A stretch of DNA of 64,000 bases from Ostrinia nubilalis (Eukaryota > Arthropoda > Insecta > Lepidoptera > Crambidae), in NCBI RefSeq assembly GCF_963855985.1, contig NC_087100.1, positions 5,367,001 through 5,431,000 of the forward strand, written 5' to 3'. Below are positions 43,201 to 54,844 of the stretch, piece by piece. Within the stretch, counting starts at the first letter, position 1; every line of letters starts with the position of its first letter. The notes below the pieces were generated by a model. The model had not been told where the DNA came from, searched no databases, and saw only the letters and a program-made list of their open reading frames with translations. The translations under genes and the position numbers were made by a program.

Positions 43201-44640
43201 GTGGAGGCGAGGAAGCCGAGTGATGCTTGTTTTCCTGCTCCTCGAGAGCCTGAAGTTAGGGGAGCGAGCGGGATTTTGAACTTTGCGTCTTAATACTTAT
43301 TGACAAGGCTTAGATTCGTATTGCAAACCACGCTTGAAACTCGTTTTAACTAATCAAAGCCGTAATATCGAAATCGAAAGCTTCAAGCACGTTAGGTACG
43401 TGTTATAAAAACGTTACTCAAAATTCAAGCATCTTTAAGATCTGTTCAGCTAGCCCCCTTTCTGTTTTTACCTACTAGTGTGAGGCACAAACCATTTGTA
43501 CAGATTTGCCCCCCTCTTTGGAAGGGGATTTTGCGACTGATGTAGCTGGTTTACTGGCACTGAAGCTTGCTACACTTTTTGACTTTATCCAATACTTTGT
43601 TGTTTTTAAATTAAAATAGACAAAAAGGTTTACAATCTCATAACTTGCACCAAAGAAATAACCGCAGACTGGCAGAATCTTCAGTATTGTTGCTGCAATT
43701 ATATAAATTAAGTGCTGGAAGCGTTAAATACTTTGAATGTCTGCTGTTAAACTTGTGGAATGTACACAGCTGGTACAAAATATGCAATTCATAAAACTAT
43801 AAGCTATTGATAAAGCTAGTAAGCTTAAATATTGAGATATAATCACAGACTTCTTTGTAGGCATTAGATAGGTAGAAGTGAACTTAGATTTGCTCATTTA
43901 TAAATCAAAGACTATCTACATAGACTTTGTGATACAGGAACACATAATATGAGAGTATAATATGAGATTGGCTCACCTATGAAATCGGTGGCATTATTAG
44001 AATAATTCCAGTTCCAACTTTATTGAGGTTTGAATTTCATAATACGAGGCTTATTCAACCCTGTCACGTCATAATTACTGACCTATAATTTTCTCGTACA
44101 AAGCCTTCAGTCTCCAAATAATAAATAACAAGCCACTGCCCATTCGGTAAATTAAAATGTACAATCCACGGCAAGCTAGCTAAATGGCCACTCTGTATGG
44201 AAATGTTGATTCACTGCATGTCTCTAAAAGTTAAATTACTACACCAAAATCCTTTTAACATGTGCCTGGATTACAGGATTAAACAGTTCGAACAATACCT
44301 CGGCTTTAGTGAAGATAAAAAACATAATATTGGAAAATATTTTAATACTAATTGAAAAACAGAAGTGGAGTATGTGAAATGGAAAGAGAAATTGAAGTAA
44401 AGTTTTACCAGTATTTTTTTCAGATTCATATTTTGATTGTGTTTGTTTTAAATAAATGTAGTTGTAATTTAGTTACTGGATTTTAAAGGTCCTATTCAGG
44501 AAAAAGATTAAATTTTACATCTCTTTCATTCGCACTGAAATATTTGAGTCAGAAATAGGACCTCCACAATGAGAAGGTTTTTCAAAATAGGCCCCCTGTA
44601 CTGTATGTAGAGGAACCTTAACGTGGGGATTCCCTAAATA
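40287..44640. other. 4.3 kb of AT-rich DNA without recognisable features
   Basis: The longest stretch in the window in which I recognise neither repeat nor gene. Open frames are short (up to 97 residues) and lack motifs. It could be a unique intergenic or intronic segment, or hold old repeats that need alignment to see. Confidence 0.4.
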
Positions 44641-44672
44641 GCCATAACGGTCTCGAGTACCCTCCGATTGAA

Positions 44673-45380
44673 TTGCAAATGGGATCTGTCATCCAACAAA
44701 AGAACGCTCTTAGTATCCAATTGTATAGATTCAAAACTCAAAGGGTCGAGCAGACGAAATACTTAGGTGTTTATGTGGATCAGCGACTGTCTTGGTATCC
44801 GCATCTAGAACATGTCATCTCAAGAGTCAGGAAACTGACATGGATATTTAAGACCTTGAGATTTGTGGTGCCTGGAACGGCTGTTGATCTACTGAGCTCA
44901 AACAGAGATCTTTTCACAGAGATCTATATTTCGTTGGTTCAGTCTGTCTTAACATATTGTGTACCAATATGGGGTGGTGCAGCTAAAACCCGCTTCATTG
45001 ATGTAGAACGGGCCCAACGTAGCCTAATTAAGGTTATGTATTTTAAAAAGATTAGATTTCCAACACAAATTCTTTATCAAATTAGTGGCCTTCTTTCAGT
45101 TAGGAAGTTGTATGTGCTTCACACAGTTTTGAGAAAGCACAAATCCATGCCCTATAACCCTGACTTCACCAATAGGAGGAGGAAAGATATTGTTGCACAT
45201 GCTCCTAGATTTAAAACCTTCTTTGCAAAAAAGCAATATGATAGGCGTTCTGTGTATCTCTATAATTTACTTAATAAGGAGATTAATATTTATGACAAAA
45301 ATTACTTCGAGTGCAAGAAACTTTTAATGAAATGGCTGAAGCCAAAATCTTATGACGACATTGAGACAATCTTAAGCTAA
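44673..45380 (+). pseudogene. LINE reverse transcriptase C-terminal region
   Basis: A 235-residue open frame (opened by a TTG, so the start is arbitrary). It has the post-catalytic motifs of Jockey/CR1-group reverse transcriptases: VEQTKYLGVYVDQRLSWYPH (residues 25-44), LVQSVLTYCVPIWGGAAKTR (about 88-107), ERAQRSLIKVMYFKK and the LYQISGLLSVRKLYVLH block. These sequences, especially WGGAAKTR, I associate with the lepidopteran Daphne-like clade. The catalytic YADD box is upstream and missing. No internal stops, so it is fairly young. It cannot act alone. Confidence 0.75.
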
Positions 45381-45417
45381 ACTAAACTAATAAAATAATA
45401 AATAAAAATAAAACACA

Positions 45418-45476
45418 CATGTACACATTCACACTAACACTCACTCACTCACTCACTCACACACACACACACACAC

Positions 45477-45526
<50 letters not shown>

Positions 45527-45535
45527 TCACTCACT
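45418..45535 (+). repeat. CACT and CA microsatellite in LINE 3' UTR
   Basis: CACTCACTCACTCACT followed by about 70 bases of CA repeat and a second short CACT run. Confidence 0.95.
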
Positions 45536-45804
45536 CCGCGCGCGCCATCCCCCTTACTTTGTTACTACAGAAATGATACTTAGTATACCTAGTTGATATT
45601 ATGTAGTATTAGTGATTAGTGCTTACTTTTATTTTTGTATAAGTACCTATTGAACTGTATTTACGCACATATAATATTCCAAGGAAGAGCGATGTCTCCT
45701 GGCACAGGCTTCTTTAAGCTTAAAAGGAGGCATCGATCACTATTAATTATAAGCAAACTTCTGGTAATGAAATAAAGATTTATTATTATTATTATTATTA
45801 TTAT

Positions 45805-46349
45805 AAAACGAACCTGTGTTAATTCGAACCTTCTACCTACCCTTTTGTTGAAAAGGGACTGGGCACTAGAATTCAAAATTAAACATACCTCGTGTACTGT
45901 TACGTAACAACAACATTTCTTTTTCCAATTTTGTATTAGCAAGTATTTGTACAGTTGACATCAAACTGATTATAACTTGAAATGTAGTTGATTCTCTGTT
46001 AGATTATTATAACTTTTGTTTCTCTAACTTTGTTATAATATTTTTATAGGAAAAATTAGAAGGTAATCTTATTCCTGGTTAAGGTTTTTCCTTAAGAAGA
46101 AAAACTGCTTACTTTGATATTATTTCCACCAGTATTATAAAGGTAATTGTTTTTTTTTCTAGATATTCAGTACAAAAAAAAAGTTAATAAAGTCCGTGTA
46201 TTTAATACAATTAATTATGATGATTGATGAGAAAAATAATTCATTTAAAATTATATTAAAATTTAAGACATAAGTTTATTTATTTTTTTTAACTTGAATT
46301 TAGACGAAAATTACCTCGTCATTGTGACTTGAGACCGACGAAACGCATA
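45805..46349. other. AT-rich non-coding DNA
   Basis: No gene or repeat recognised. Confidence 0.4.
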
Positions 46350-46616
46350 TTAACCTTCGGAAGGCAACAGGGGTGACCAGTCACCCCACTAGTTCAAAAA
46401 AGTCTTCATACGTTTAGTTGCAGTTGTTGTGTCTTTCTGTCGTTTGGTGTATTCTCTAATTGGAGGGAGAGCTATCAGTCGCATGCGTCAACATATCGCG
46501 TTAGGTTCATGTTTTTGATATTTTGACACTGCTGGGGTGACTCATCACCCCTGTTGCCTTTTACGTATACTTTATTTTTTCGGGTTGTTAAAGTAAATGG
46601 TTGGTTTTGGAGTAAA

Positions 46617-46793
46617 ATGTCTTTGTTTTCGGATGATCAAATCGAAAAATACTTTCATGGACTTGCTGATGTCAATTCCTATGATAAAGGCTGCTCAGAT
46701 GATAATAAGATTTCTAAAATTGAAGACAACAGTCAGAAGAGGAATACTTTATTTCCAATAGCGAAAATTGTTACAACGATGACGTTCTACTAG
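46617..46793 (+). pseudogene. piggyBac-like transposase N-terminal remnant
   Basis: From an ATG at 46617 the frame reads MSLFSDDQIEKYFHGLADVN and is acidic and Ser/Asp-rich, as is the start of many piggyBac-type transposases, then stops after about 58 residues. Downstream, about 46820-46870 in another frame reads KNRHVWSSWFHH, which resembles the short motif near the start of the conserved domain. The three catalytic aspartates are not present. Confidence 0.55.
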
Positions 46794-47029
46794 CACAATT
46801 CAAACAAAATGTGCTACTATGTAAGAACAGACATGTTTGGTCTTCTTGGTTTCATCACCTTGGAGTCAAACACCTCGACGAAATATAGTGACTCTTTCGA
46901 GAGATGCGAGAATTATAGAGCAATTACACATGGCATTCTAAATATGAACTAGGGACCTCCTGAGGGTGCACCTTCAGCAAAGTTATAGAAGCAGGCAAGG
47001 TGAGTGCTGTGTCAAAGAAAACTGAACAA

Positions 47030-47117
47030 AAAAGTTATGACATCTCGTATAAAATGTCAACTACCCTCATGCCCTGAAAATCGAAAAGATATTTGCTTTA
47101 ACTGTGCTTTATGTTAA
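47030..47117 (+). pseudogene. piggyBac-like C-terminal cysteine-rich tail remnant
   Basis: Reads TSRIKCQLPSCPENRKDICF then NCALC and a stop. The C-X4/5-C-X8/9-C-X2-C-X2-C spacing resembles the C-terminal zinc-binding domain of piggyBac-type transposases, and the stop lies 200 bases before the right TIR. It survives next to the N-terminal piece because the middle is deleted. Confidence 0.5.
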
Positions 47118-47608
47118 AAATTAATTTATTAAAAATATATAAACTGTAAATAAAAGCATTTTTAGTTTTATAATGAAACAAAGTAATAGATCTAATCATT
47201 AATAAGTTTGATTTTTCATTACAAAGCTATTTTATTTCAAATTATATTTGTGGGGTGACTGGTCACCCCTGTTGCCTTTTACGTATACAAAAAAAGTGTT
47301 GCCTGCCGAAGGTTAATACCCCGGCATAGGGGCGATGCATCGGATGTCTAGTGATAGATGACATGGTGGATTTCAATTCTATTGGTCTTCAATTCTCAAT
47401 GATCAATGGCAGAGCAAACGTTGGATTTCTCATATCAAGGAACTGTTATTCATGATGATAGTCAAATGGAATTGTTGAAATCGTTCCGCATTAGTAAGAT
47501 TCATTTCAGGAATCTAATGCTTAGATGAATATTAAATTCTTAGATATACCTAAGAAGCTAGGTAGGTAGGTACCTATGTTTTGAGAGATTTTGACTGCTC
47601 TAAATGTA

Positions 47609-47880
47609 ACTGACTAGCTTTTGCACGCGGCTTCGCCCGCGTGAATATCGCTCTGCTTAACCCTATTACTCTGCGACAATATAGCATTCAAATGGTGAAA
47701 GAATTGTGAAATCGATACAGGACTATTCCCACCTCTCATTTCCACCGCTGCAACTCCTGTGCAGCCAGGATCTACAGCTTGACCGCCAATTAAAATCCAA
47801 CCAGTGAAGGTCAAGTTTGTCCTCGGGTAAACTTAAACTGTCATTGGACCCGGTTTGACATCGGTAGTAGTTTTTAGTTT
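47609..47880 (+). repeat. Interspersed repeat B, copy 2, with CGCGGCTTCGCCCGCG border
   Basis: ACTAGCTTTTGCACGCGGCT opens the copy; GGACTATTCCCACCTCTC and the CAGGATCTACAGCTTGACCG block follow. This copy shows that repeat B and the CGGGCGAAGCCGCG border belong together. A partial second copy (49068-49112) lies beyond the palindrome that begins at 47901. Confidence 0.6.
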
Positions 47881-47898
47881 ATTCGAAAAACACAAAAA

Positions 47899-49049
47899 TA
47901 CAGGGTGACTGGAACTGAACCCGCCATAGCTAATACGCGTATAGAGGAGGTCATTTGCTAATTATTGAACCTTACTTTCAATGGCTAAAGTTTTATAGTT
48001 TAGGAGATATGTAAATTTTTATACCTTTTTCAGATTTTTCCGAAATTTGACCTAAAAACTGCTTCAATTTTTTTTCTCGCGTGATTTCAACAGTTTTTTT
48101 TATTTGATATTAATATCGAATATGTCTTTATTTAAATAAAATAAATTTCAGATCTAGATTATGATTCAATAACTAGTTACAAGCCGTCAAAGTTCAACAG
48201 AAGTACAAACCACGATAAAAAATTCAAGTTTGAATTCGATTTAAATAAAAACTAATGGTGATAATGGATTGCCAATGATCTTAAAAATATCTCTAGCTTC
48301 TCTTCTTTCCAATGATATATCACACGTTGTAATTAGATATTGAAATTTGTCAAAAAGTCAAAGTTTATGGAAGAAAATGGAGTAATAATACAAAAAATAT
48401 CCATACAAAGTTGATTTTGAATTTTTTTAAACTCTTTTCTTCATAATGTGATTATTATTTTTAAATTCATTTTTCAAAAAGCACACAAAAATAGTTATGA
48501 AAAGGAGTATAGCAGAAAATATGAGATGTTTGAAGAAACTTTGTTTAGATATTTTCGTATTATTACTCCATTTTCTTCCATAAACTTTGAATTTTTAATA
48601 AATTTCAATATCTACTTACTACGTGTGATATATCATTGGAAAGAAGAGAAGCTAGAGATATTTTTAAGATCATTGGCAATCCATTATCACCATTAGTTTT
48701 TATTTAAATCGAATTCAAACTTGAATTTTTTATCGTGGTTTGTACTTCTGTTGAACTTTGACGGCTCGTAACTAGTTATTGAATCATAATCTAGATCTGA
48801 AATTTATTTTATATGACTAAAGGTTTATTCGATATTAGTATCAAATAAAAAAATCGGTTAAAATCATGCGAGAAAAAAAAATTAAGCAGTTATTAGGTCA
48901 AATTTCGGAAAAATCTGAAAAAAGTATAAAAATTTACATATCTCCTAAACTATAAAACTTTAGTCATAGAAAGTAAGGTTCAATAATTAGCAAATGACCT
49001 CCTCTATACGCGTATTAGCTATGGCGGGTTCAGTTCCAGTCATCCTGTA
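47899..49049. mobile_element. 1.15-kb near-palindromic DNA element, TA-flanked
   Basis: TA, then CAGGGTGACTGGAACTGAAC at 47901; the right end is GTTCAGTTCCAGTCATCCTG at 49047, then TA. The two arms pair, with scattered mismatches, for about 510 bases each, leaving a loop of roughly 120 bases around 48413-48537. TA duplication and a CAGGGTG start fit the Tc1/mariner superfamily. No transposase. The right half contains an 82-residue open frame (48448-48696) that is chance. A transcript through it would fold into an extremely long hairpin. Confidence 0.85.
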
Positions 49050-49067
49050 TAATAATAGAAAACCCAA

Positions 49068-49112
49068 TGACCGCCAATAAAATCCCAACCAGTGAAGCTC
49101 AAGTTTACTGCC
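49068..49112 (+). repeat. Interspersed repeat B, partial copy
   Basis: GACCGCCAATAAAATCCCAA and CCAGTGAAGCTCAAGTTTAC match the central part of the copy at 47770-47820. Confidence 0.5.
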
Positions 49113-50339
49113 AATTTTAATCTATGCAATTGGTTAGTCTACATCGCAACTTTCCTCTACAAAATAAAATATTAAAACTGAAGTTTTATCGCAGTCGTTT
49201 TCCGGTGTTCAAGCTACAAAGTGTAAGTAAATAGTGTCTATTTTGTGCGATGTTATACTAATTAGAAACGGGCAACACTGAGCGCGATTAAAGTTTTTTA
49301 CACTTCTTTCCGTGTCGCTAATGTCAGGCGCTCGTTAAAATTTGCCTTCTAACTTTTTATCACGGATCTTCTGGACGGTTCCCCTATTTCTCTCGGCCAC
49401 ATTTACTTGTTAGCCTTTTAGCTTTAAGGCTTGGTATTTCTGCTAAAGTAGGTATTTCGCGCTGTCAAAATCTGCGCGCGCAATTCTTCGCCGAAGACAG
49501 CGCGCCAAAGAGCTCTCGCGGCTACACAGTATAGAAATACGCTGTTAAGAAATACGCAGTTGGTTAGGTTAGGTTGACTTCCTTCCGTTCAAGCGTCACA
49601 CTCACAGCACTTTCTAATACAAATCATATCCAAGTGATACAAATTAAAACAACTTTCAAAATTTTTGGGAATATATTTTAGAATCGAATAAATATAGAAT
49701 ATAACTGCCAAAGTAAACACGGTTCAAAGAGGCGTGGCGTCACCCGACCTTCCGGAAGTTCCGCGCCGGCTAAAAGAATTTCAAGATTACGTCACCCGAC
49801 CTATCGGTAGATCCTCGGGAGCTTGACCGATTGGAAAAACATTTTATGATCAGTTACTCGTAGTAGCGATTATTTAGAGCTTGGATAATAAATTATAGTT
49901 GTTGCAATTCACAAAGCTTTGCATGTGGTTAATTACATTAATCAGTACACGCATCAATTTTGTTCAGTCTTTTTGTTTATTAATAAATAAAAATATCATA
50001 CTAAAATTGCATACATATTTGTTTGTATTGGTCTGGGTGTTTTCTTTCCATAATTTATGTATAACGTATGTACGGGGCTCTGTATCGAAAATCACTATGA
50101 GCAATAAGCATCACACACGGTTACCTGGAGTGCATTACCGCAGCAAAAAGCTTGCCATCTTAAATGAACGGTATAATATCGAGGTTTCGTCAGTACAGTT
50201 GCGAACAAAGGTGTTTGTGTAGTGAAGTTGAGTTGAGAGGTCAGATTATTGAAATAATAAAACGAACATTTTATTTTTTAAATACATTTTAAAAATAATG
50301 TACATTACAGATAACAATGAGAGGATGACATTGCAAGGT
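49113..50339. other. Non-coding DNA, nothing recognised
   Basis: No gene. CGTCACCCGACCT occurs twice (49738 and 49792) and the segment 49440-49830 is richer in GC than its surroundings, but I can assign neither to a family. Confidence 0.4.
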
Positions 50340-51415
50340 GGTGCCAGTCCAGTCTTAAATCCGTTGATATATGCTGCATCTGCCATGTTTTTGGCTAAAA
50401 GATTCTTCTATCTTGCAGTTTAGACTTTTATTACAGACCTCAGACAGTATTTTTGGAAAACTTTTACGCATGGTGGAGGAAGGGACGCTCTAGAGACTCA
50501 AGTCTAGAAGGAGTCACATATAATAATAAATCTTTTGGCAGTCACATGAACTCCAAGTTTTAAATCCGTTGACATCTGCTGCATCTGCCATCTTTTTGGC
50601 TAGAAGATTCTTCTATCTTGCAGCTTAGACCTTTAGCTACTACAGACCTTAGACAGTATTTTTGAAACATTCTTACGTATGGTGGAGGAAGGGACGCTCT
50701 AGAGCAGTGGTTCTTAACCGGTGGTCCGCGGACCACTGGTGGTCCCTGGAGGCATTCCAAGTGGTCCACGATGTGCACTTGCACACCTTGGTCAAAACCA
50801 CTTTTAACTGATTTTTGCAGTCAAACTGGTTTTGACCGATTATGAGGTGGTCCCTGACAAGACAGAAATTTGGTAAAATGGTCCCTCATGACTTAAAGGT
50901 TAAGAACCACTGCTCTAGAAACTCAAAACTACAAGGATACACATGAACTCCAGTTTTAAATCCGTTGATATCTGCTGCATCTGCCATGTTTTTGGCTATA
51001 AGATTCTTCTATCTTACGGCTTAGACCTTTAGCTACAGACCTTAGACAGTATTTTTGTGAAAATTCTTACGCATGGTGGAGGAAGGGACGCTCTAGACAC
51101 TCAAGTCTACAAGGAGTCACATCAACTCCAGTTTTAAATCCGTTGACATCTGCTGCATCTGCCATCTTTTTGGCTAGAAGATTCTTCTATCTTGCAGCTT
51201 AGACCTTTAGCTACAGACCTTAGACAGTATTTTTGTGAAAATTCTTACGCATGGTGGAGGAAGGGACGCTCTAGAGACTCAAGTCTACAAGGAGTCATAT
51301 GAACTCCAAGTTTTAAATCCGTTGACATCTGCTGCATCGGCCATCTTTTTGGCTAGAAGATTCTTCTATCTTACAGCTTAGACCTTTAGCTACAGACCTT
51401 AGACATTATTTTTTA
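50340..51415. repeat. Tandem array, about 178-205 bp unit, five copies
   Basis: The landmark CCGTTGAYATCTGCTGCATC recurs at 50361, 50566, 50962, 51140 and 51319. Spacings are 205, 396 (180 after removing the hAT insertion and its duplicated bases), 178 and 179. Units also share TTTTTGGCTAGAAGATTCTT, CTTAGACCTTTAGCTACAGA and GGTGGAGGAAGGGACGCTCT. The outer two are shorter or more diverged. No coding sequence across units. Confidence 0.9.
50697..50920. mobile_element. hAT MITE inside the tandem array, 208 bp
   Basis: TIRs CAGTGGTTCTTAACC and GGTTAAGAACCACTG (perfect, 15 bp), a classic hAT end. Flanked by CTCTAGAG (50697-50704) and CTCTAGAA (50913-50920), an 8-bp target duplication with one later change; CTCTAGAG or a close form is part of every array unit. 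The insertion dates after the array formed. Non-coding. Confidence 0.9.
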
Positions 51416-52809
51416 TTATTTATTTGTGTCAGCGTGCTCTTCTAAAGAGTGTAAGACGATTATATGTAGGTACTATTAAAATGTAATTTTAACTCATTGG
51501 TTTTGTCTCATATTTGAGGAATGTACTATGTATCATGAGTAGAGTCTTCGTTTAAAAGGATACGAACGATTTAAATTTAAATAGGTAGACAAAATTTATA
51601 ATTTTTAATTATCAAAAATTTAAGCTTTCTCCAGTAACACTGATATTATTATACTGTGACTCATCAAAGTCATCATTGTCAAAAATATTGACAAATCGCG
51701 AACTGTCACGGCCAAAAAACTGACACGCGTCCGTCCTCCGTAAGCGCCACCGCGCGACTGATTGAGATTGTCCAAGCCGTCATGGACGATTTTTTCCACA
51801 TTTTTTAACATAGTAACTAAATAAGACGCAATATAAAAATTTCATCCGTTAAAAGCCCTCAAGTTATTTCTGAACTTTAGTTTAGTAAAAGATTTAGAAT
51901 CTCAAATCGCTTATTTTAAAAATAAAACCATAAATAGAAAACGAATAGAGGTAACTTTGGGAATTTATTCTATCGAGTCAACTTCATCAAATCGTGTTTC
52001 CATCCGTTAATAGCCCTAGAAAATATCCTCAACTATGCCCAATAAAAATCTTAGCCTTTAATTTTACTGTTTAGTACCTCAAAAATGAAAAATGAAAACC
52101 TCATTTTCGCCATTTTCTCTGCTACCCGGCCTTAACACAAAACGATTGAAACAAGCTTTTTGTACTAATAAAGGTCGTGAACCTTATTCATTAATAAAAC
52201 ACTGGATACCGAAGTTTCGCTATTTGGTCATATTTTATAATTTATGTATATTACAAACACATCACATAAGACTAAACTCAGGTGAGATACAGAACAAGAG
52301 CTTCCTCGTTGTGGATAAAAAAATACGCGTGAAACCCCTCGGTGCGCCACGGTAATCTGACGTTTCCTCCGGAATTGACATCTGTCATACGAATGACATA
52401 TTATTATGTCAAATACGAAAATACTAACACTGGACAGTGGCCCATTGGCCGTAGCTAACCCACATTGTTGAAAAGGTCTGATTTTTAAAGTTAACAGTTA
52501 CTTTTGAAAGAAAAACAAATGTATTTCACTATAATTTAGTAATTTATAATTTTCATAGCCCTTTCAGCGTAATAGACGTTAATGAGACGAGCTTAACGAT
52601 TCTGGTGGAATTAAGTTGCGGGAATAAAACTATTTTGCGAAATAATTAGGTGCTCCGTTATGCGAACATGCTTTAGTTCTAATTAACGCTAAGGCTAGAA
52701 TAATATAGCATAATATTTTGTGTCTTTTATAATTATAGAAAATGTTGTTTACTAGTTACTTTATTGTTTGGATTTTTAATAGCGAATGGGTATAACACTT
52801 TACTTTCTT
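51416..52809. other. Non-coding DNA, nothing recognised
   Basis: No gene recognised; the frame at 51620-51811 (minus) and other short frames have no motif. Confidence 0.4.
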
Positions 52810-52905
52810 CGTTTCAGCCAAAAGACGTCCACTGCCGGACAAAGGCCTCCCCCAAGGACTTCCACAATGACCAGTCCTGCGCTGCCCACATCCAGGTACC
52901 TACTT
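52810..52905 (-). mobile_element. RTE LINE 3' end fragment
   Basis: TTTCAGCCAAAAGACGTCCACTGC...AAAGGCCTCCCCCAAGG matches base for base much of the 38190-38240 RTE tail in the same (minus) orientation. About 95 bp survive. Confidence 0.65.
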
Positions 52906-54115
52906 CCCTAATAATACTTAACCTCTAATATTTGCTCCCAGAAGGATTCAAACCCGCAATTGCAACAGTAAACACCAGGCTATGTGCTCATGGTCAAATT
53001 AGAAAAAAGATGTAAGCACAAATCTTTTTAATATGTAAATGCTGTAACTAACGTAATGTTATCTTACATTACGGCCTCAAAAAATAATCCCCAGGAAAAA
53101 TATCATTTTTATAAAATAAAAACACAAAAACCTCGAGGAAATTAATTAAAAGAAAAAACAGTCTGCTTTGTATTCCGCTGGCGTTAAGTGTTTTTGTCCA
53201 CAAATTGTGAAGATGTCCGCATTGCACACTCCCGGCCGCCATTTTGAAGATTTGGCTAATTTGTCAAAACGATTAGGGTAAACTGTTTTTCATTTTATGC
53301 AAACGTGACGTGATTTGAATGGGTGGTTGGTCCCTGAGAGGAATGACGCCTGCAGAGGGGAAGTCCCGACTAGGGCTACGGGGAAAGCTTTGGCCTGGGT
53401 CTTCTCGTGTATAGTGACGTTGACATGAAAGAAAGTGGTTTTGTGTATTATACATATTACTTCTTTAAGGTGTGAGATTGGGGGGAAATACAAGTAGTAG
53501 CGTACTCGTAGTACTTTATAAAGGAACATAATCTGTTATTTTGTAGAATTACACAAACTTCAAGCATTAAAACTTCAAAAAGTCGCTTCATACTTGGTTA
53601 CTATCAGTCAATTAATTTGGTATTATCTACCTACAGCTACCACTTTGCATAGGCTTCAAAAACAACTAGTACCTAGAAACAAATAGATTCAACTAGGTTG
53701 ATTTCTAGGTTTTATAGAGTGTTAAAGGAGTAGACCAGTGTGACATTTGATGATGCCACTTTTAGTCTTCAACATTGTCATTATTTAATCAAATTGCCAA
53801 ATCTCACAATTGGCACTGTCATTGCTGTCCAATAACCTACCGTATGCCTTGGGAACAAAGTCGATTAATTTAGCTTCAGGCATCCGCATGACTGTCTATT
53901 TGGGCCAGTGTCGTCTGATGTCCTAGAGGAAATTGACCTTTCTCAAGGAACGTGCTAGCAATGCTAAGTCGGTTGAATAGATACGCCTATAATAGAAACG
54001 TGGGCTAATTGTGACTGAGATTGGCAGTGGTAATTTTATGACATGATTGAGGGATCTTGATTCTTGGATTGTAGGATTTTGACACCTACTTACTGCTGTT
54101 AAACTAGGTACCTAC
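52906..54115. other. AT-rich non-coding DNA
   Basis: No gene or repeat recognised. Confidence 0.4.
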
Positions 54116-54247
54116 TAAGGCTGAGTTGCACCACCTAACTTTGAACGTAACTAGGTATAACGATAACCGGTGCTTTTTGTATGGAGTATGACAGATTTTT
54201 TGACGTTTGTCAAAGTTAAAGTAAGAAGATGGTGCAACCCAGCCTAA
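54116..54247. mobile_element. MITE family C, copy 4
   Basis: TAAGGCTGAGTTGCACCACC to GATGGTGCAACCCAGCCTAA, interior GATAACCGGTGCTTTTTGTATGG; about 132 bp, slightly longer than the others. Confidence 0.85.
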
Positions 54248-54844
54248 ATCTGGTTTTTACTTCTTCTTAAATTTCAATGGGCTTTTGTTACCGAAATGAT
54301 AATTATATTTTTTCGAAATTTCGGATTGCCAGAAGAGAGAAGATAATTAGATTCAATGAATTATTATAAAGTGAAGATATTTAGTGATTTCTAGTGATTC
54401 GTTGTATTTCACTAGTTAGACCAATTTTCAGAAGACACAAGGTCTCTATTTCTAATTGAATTTACCCTAGTATACAAACAAAGTGCAAAATTTCAGCTAA
54501 AACAATTTATAGACGATACAATTAGGTAAATGCTTTTTCTCCTCAAACCTCCGGTTATGGTGAAATCAGGAAGCAATATTGCGTACACTGAACATAACAT
54601 CGGGCCTTTTACCAATACAGAACCAGAATCTATCCCCCATATCAATACATTATGTCTTGATCCTCTCGTAGAATCCCATAAGTTTAGGACAACGTAGAAG
54701 GGAGCAGTAGACTTATAATGGTCCCAAGAAAATCAAGGATACGATAAACATGACTAAATGGTTATAAACTAATTTTTAATTCAGCCACAATGTAATATGT
54801 GTAAGGATATTTATAAAAATAATTAAATTGAAATCCACATAAGT
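54248..54844. other. AT-rich non-coding DNA
   Basis: No gene or repeat recognised. Confidence 0.4.

Larger units (their letters stand above)
44640..45804 (+). mobile_element. LINE 3' end (CR1/Jockey-group, Daphne-like), (ATT)n tail
   Basis: The coding end of a non-LTR reverse transcriptase (44673-45380), then a 3' UTR holding a CACT/CA microsatellite, then AATGAAATAAAGA followed by TTATTATTATTATTATT at 45779-45804. 5'-truncated within the reverse transcriptase. I did not find a clear target duplication. Confidence 0.75.
46350..47316 (+). mobile_element. Internally deleted piggyBac-like element, 959 bp
   Basis: TTAA at 46350-46353 and 47313-47316. TIRs CCTTCGGAAGGCAACA and the inverse of the right end, CCTTCGGCAGGCAACA (one mismatch). 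Subterminal words GGGGTGACCAGTCACCCC (left) and GGGGTGACTGGTCACCCC (right) are palindromes, and CACCCCTGTTGCCTTTTACG occurs both at 46536 and 47265. Remnants of a transposase gene run in the expected direction: an N-terminus (46617-46793) and a C-terminal cysteine-rich tail (about 47036-47117). The catalytic core has been lost, so this is a deletion derivative. Confidence 0.82.

Noticed and set aside
48448..48696. 82-residue frame in the palindromic element
   Set aside because: Lies across the loop and right arm, AT-rich, no transposase motif.
50340..51415. CRISPR-like array
   Set aside because: Units are about 180 bp with no short-repeat and unique-spacer alternation, and the setting is a eukaryotic genome.
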